Positions 61,769 through 64,000 of a stretch of 64,000 nt of DNA are shown piece after piece. The notes under the pieces were generated by a model. It saw nothing but the letters and a program-made list of their open reading frames with translations. It did not search any database and was not told where the DNA came from. This DNA comes from JBKEDS01 sp047975545 (lineage in GTDB: Bacteria > Bacteroidota > Bacteroidia > Flavobacteriales > Flavobacteriaceae), in the NCBI GenBank assembly GCA_047975545.1, contig JBKEDS010000032.1, positions 1 to 64,000 of the forward strand, read 5' to 3'. Within the stretch, counting starts at the first letter, position 1; each line of letters opens with the position of its first letter. The position numbers and the translations under genes are program-made.

Positions 61769-63058
61769 ATGGCGTGTAACAGTTGTTCGACAAGTAAAGA
61801 CGGACAGCCAAAAGGATGCAAAAACAATGGCACCTGCGGTACCGATAGCTGCAACAAGCTAACGGTTTTCGATTGGCTTTCCAATATGTCGCTACCCAGT
61901 GGCGAAAAACCATTTAATTGGGTCGAGGTCCGTTTTAAAAACGGCAGGAAGGAATATTACCTAAATTCCGAAAACATTACCCTAAGCATGGGCGATGTTG
62001 TGGCAACACAGGCCCAAGCGGGACACGATATTGGTGTGGTTACCCTTGCGGGCGAACTGGTGCGCATACAAATGAAGCGTAAAAACATAGCCGTTACCGA
62101 AAAAGGAAGTGCCAAAATATACCGCAAGGCCAACCAAAAAGATATTGATGTTTGGCAACAAGCCCGCGACCGCGAAGAACCCATGAAAGTTAAGGCACGG
62201 CAATTTGCCATAGACCTTAAGTTGGAAATGAAAATATCCGACATCGAGTTTCAAGGCGATGCCAGCAAGGCTACCTTTTATTACACCGCCGAGGATCGTG
62301 TCGATTTCCGCGAGCTTATCAAGGTATTTGCCCGCGAGTTCCGTACCCGAATAGAAATGAAACAAGTCGGGTTTCGCCAAGAAGCCTCAAGGTTGGGCGG
62401 CATAGGCTCCTGTGGCCGCGAACTATGCTGCTCTACGTGGTTAACCGATTTTCGTTCGGTAAGTACATCGGCGGCGCGCTACCAGCAACTATCGCTAAAC
62501 CCCCAAAAACTGGCCGGGCAATGCGGCAAATTAAAATGTTGCCTAAATTACGAACTGGACACGTATTTAGAAGCCCTAAAAGCCTTCCCTAAAACCGAAA
62601 TAAAACTACAAACCGAAAAAGGCGTTGCCCTTTGCCAAAAAGTCGATATTTTTAAAGGCCATTTATGGTACGCCTACGATGGCGAGTGGACCAACTGGCA
62701 CAAAATAACCACCGTACAGGCCAATGAAATTATCGAGCGAAACAAAAAAAACGAACCCGTTGTTAGCTTGGAAGAATATGCCTCGGACCTGATTGAAGAT
62801 ACTAAAATCGAGTTCGAAAACGTTGTTGGGCAAGACAGTTTAACACGTTTCGATAATCCAAATCCCAAGCACAAACGTAAAAATAAGCGTAACAACAGGA
62901 ATAAAACCAACAACAATAAGGCGGCAAACGCCAATAAAACAGCATCGAATCCAAACAAGAAAAACGATAATACCCAAAATAAAAACGCAAACAACAACAA
63001 AAGAAACAATAGAAACCGAAACCAAAGACGAAACCAAAATGCGAATAAAAAAGAATAA
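61769..63058 (+). CDS. PSP1-domain protein (RicT/YaaT-like)
   Basis: 429 residues. N-terminal Cys-rich segment (CNSCSTSKDGQPKGCKNNGTCGTDSC). The PSP1 core (about 90-270) has GGIGSCGRELCCSTWL and LAGQCGKLKCCLNYE; these cysteines are conserved in RicT. RicT homologues bind [4Fe-4S] clusters and affect RNA processing in Bacillus. The C-terminal ~90 residues are Lys/Asn/Arg-rich and disordered, probably RNA binding. It precedes gldH with a 20-base overlap, as in other Flavobacteria. Confidence 0.9.
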   Translation: MACNSCSTSKDGQPKGCKNNGTCGTDSCNKLTVFDWLSNMSLPSGEKPFNWVEVRFKNGRKEYYLNSENITLSMGDVVATQAQAGHDIGVVTLAGELVRIQMKRKNIAVTEKGSAKIYRKANQKDIDVWQQARDREEPMKVKARQFAIDLKLEMKISDIEFQGDASKATFYYTAEDRVDFRELIKVFAREFRTRIEMKQVGFRQEASRLGGIGSCGRELCCSTWLTDFRSVSTSAARYQQLSLNPQKLAGQCGKLKCCLNYELDTYLEALKAFPKTEIKLQTEKGVALCQKVDIFKGHLWYAYDGEWTNWHKITTVQANEIIERNKKNEPVVSLEEYASDLIEDTKIEFENVVGQDSLTRFDNPNPKHKRKNKRNNRNKTNNNKAANANKTASNPNKKNDNTQNKNANNNKRNNRNRNQRRNQNANKKE

Positions 63059-63530
63059 TGTATTATTACTACTATTCGCCGCTTTACTCGTGGTAGCCTG
63101 CGATTCCAAGCGGGTGTTGGACCACTATAAAACCGTTCCCAACCAATGGCACAAGGATTCTATCGTTAGCTTTAACTTTACGCCCCCCGACTCCACAAAC
63201 GCCTACAATCTGTTTATAAACTTAAGAAATACCAACGCCTACAAATACAGCAATTTGTTTTTAATTGTTGAAATGGCTTTTCCACACGGCAAAACCATAA
63301 AAGATACCTTGGAGTATAAAATGGCCGAGCCTTCGGGAAAACTTCTCGGTACCGGAATTACCGACACAAAGGAAAACAAACTGTGGTATAAGGAAGGCGT
63401 GGTTTTTAACGAATCGGGCCTATATCAAATCAATATTCAACAAGCCATGCGCGAAAACGGCAAAGTTGAAGGCGTTACCCAACTTGAGGGCATTACCGAT
63501 GTTGGGTTCCGAATTGAAAAACCAAATTAA
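63039..63530 (+). CDS. gldH: Gliding motility lipoprotein GldH
   Basis: 163 residues. Lipobox ending at Cys21 (LLVVACDSK). Mature part: SFNFTPPDSTNAYNLFINLRNTNAY in two parts, MAFPHGKTIKDTLEYKMAEPSGKLLG, and a C-terminal VGFRIEKPN. GldH is needed for gliding and chitin use in Flavobacterium johnsoniae and is specific to Bacteroidota. The usual neighbour after gldH is a class A penicillin-binding protein; here a nuclease gene follows. Confidence 0.92.
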   Translation: MRIKKNNVLLLLFAALLVVACDSKRVLDHYKTVPNQWHKDSIVSFNFTPPDSTNAYNLFINLRNTNAYKYSNLFLIVEMAFPHGKTIKDTLEYKMAEPSGKLLGTGITDTKENKLWYKEGVVFNESGLYQINIQQAMRENGKVEGVTQLEGITDVGFRIEKPN

Positions 63531-63536
63531 ACCAAA

Positions 63537-64000
63537 ATGGACAAGCGGTTTGAAAGTATAATTCAACTCATTAAACAATCTCGGGCAAATGCAGTTAAAG
63601 CCGTAAACAACGAACTAATAAACCTTTATTGGAATATTGGGGCGTATATTAGCAAAAAAATTGAACAATCGGAATGGGGCGATTCGGTTGTAGCCGAACT
63701 ATCAAAACACATACAACAACAAGAGCCCGAAATAAAAGGGTTTTCCAATAAAAATATCTGGAGAATGAAGCAGTTTTATGAAACATATAAGGACTCCCCA
63801 AAACTCTCACCACTGGTGAGGGCAATTAGTTGGTCGCATAATTTGGCTATATTTTCGAGATGCAAAACCGAAGAAGAAAGGGGGTTTTATTTAAAATTGG
63901 CTAAACAGGAAAACTATAGTTTTAGAGAACTTGATAGACAAATTTCTGCCAGTCTTTTTGAGCGGACGATGATTGGAAATTCAAAACTCTCAACAACATT
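63537..64000 (+). CDS. DUF1016 / YhcG-like PDDEXK nuclease, N-terminal part (3' truncated)
   Basis: The frame runs from ATG 63537 to the right edge (154 codons visible). It begins MDKRFESIIQLIKQSRANA and continues with INLYWNIGAYISKKIEQSEWGDSVV, a DUF1016 N-terminal (winged-helix) domain: the pattern W.IG..I....... GWG..vv..Ls is clear, as is FSNKNIWRMKQFYETY. The C-terminal PDDEXK nuclease domain lies outside the window. Family members occur in accessory regions and near restriction systems. It starts 7 bases after gldH, probably as a late insertion. Confidence 0.85.
   Translation, partial: MDKRFESIIQLIKQSRANAVKAVNNELINLYWNIGAYISKKIEQSEWGDSVVAELSKHIQQQEPEIKGFSNKNIWRMKQFYETYKDSPKLSPLVRAISWSHNLAIFSRCKTEEERGFYLKLAKQENYSFRELDRQISASLFERTMIGNSKLSTT

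Noticed and set aside
1..64000. tRNA, rRNA, insertion sequences, prophage
   Set aside because: No T-loop pattern with cloverleaf stems, no rRNA sequence, no transposase or integrase was found.

Overview
The window looks like chromosome of a member of the Flavobacteriaceae (Bacteroidota). The support is a gliding-motility lipoprotein gene (gldH) directly behind a PSP1/RicT-type gene, a complete Bacteroidota-type bat (aerotolerance) operon, a three-gene succinate dehydrogenase with one cytochrome b subunit, an HmuY/TonB-receptor pair, and many promoters with the Bacteroidota -7 consensus TAnnTTTG and no Shine-Dalgarno sequence. I see no rRNA, tRNA, CRISPR array, transposase or prophage block. 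The window opens inside an RND/MMPL exporter gene and closes inside a DUF1016 (YhcG-like) nuclease gene.

Layout. 1-9.5 kb: exporter end, a large A+T-rich thioredoxin-domain protein, asnS, a WG-repeat gene split by a one-base frameshift, rpoN and a PAP2-like membrane protein. 9.5-13.1 kb: sdhCAB (minus strand). 13.3-19.6 kb: aminopeptidase P, aspartokinase, an ACT-like protein, an alpha/beta hydrolase, a small CxxC protein and thiL. 19.8-25.8 kb: a SUF iron-sulfur assembly cluster (A-type carrier, sufB, lipoprotein, sufC, sufD, sufS). 25.9-32.2 kb: a tripartite RND efflux operon headed by a GbsR/MarR-type regulator with a palindromic operator. 32.3-34.7 kb: a lipoprotein sulfatase and pheS. 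34.8-43.8 kb: an apparent heme/iron acquisition island arranged around one divergent promoter (TonB receptor and HmuY lipoprotein one way; DUF6607-like, ankyrin, DUF2271, PepSY-flavodoxin-FNR reductase and a small Cys-rich protein the other way). 43.8-45.4 kb: small housekeeping genes including cvpA and a beta-carbonic anhydrase. 45.5-55.4 kb: moxR, DUF58, a 583-residue membrane protein and batABCDE. 55.6-64 kb: an SDR, an AlbA_2 protein, mtgA, an HD hydrolase, an AraC regulator, a candidate small RNA beside a secreted protein gene with the same 3' end, ricT-like and gldH genes, and the truncated nuclease.

How genes work together. The SUF cluster feeds Fe-S proteins such as SdhB. The heme island couples surface capture (HmuY), outer-membrane import (TonB receptor) and an inner-membrane reductase; Fur-like palindromes surround its promoter. 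The bat operon encodes a MoxR ATPase with VWA-domain membrane proteins.

The intergenic DNA is unusually rich in palindromic dispersed repeats. At least four families recur between genes, including inside the suf and bat operons, and there are three tracts with 7-bp periodicity. One of these tracts overlaps a predicted start codon. The most interesting candidates for follow-up are the heme island regulatory region, the candidate small RNA with a covarying terminator, and the repeat families. No single obviously new defence or mobile system is visible.
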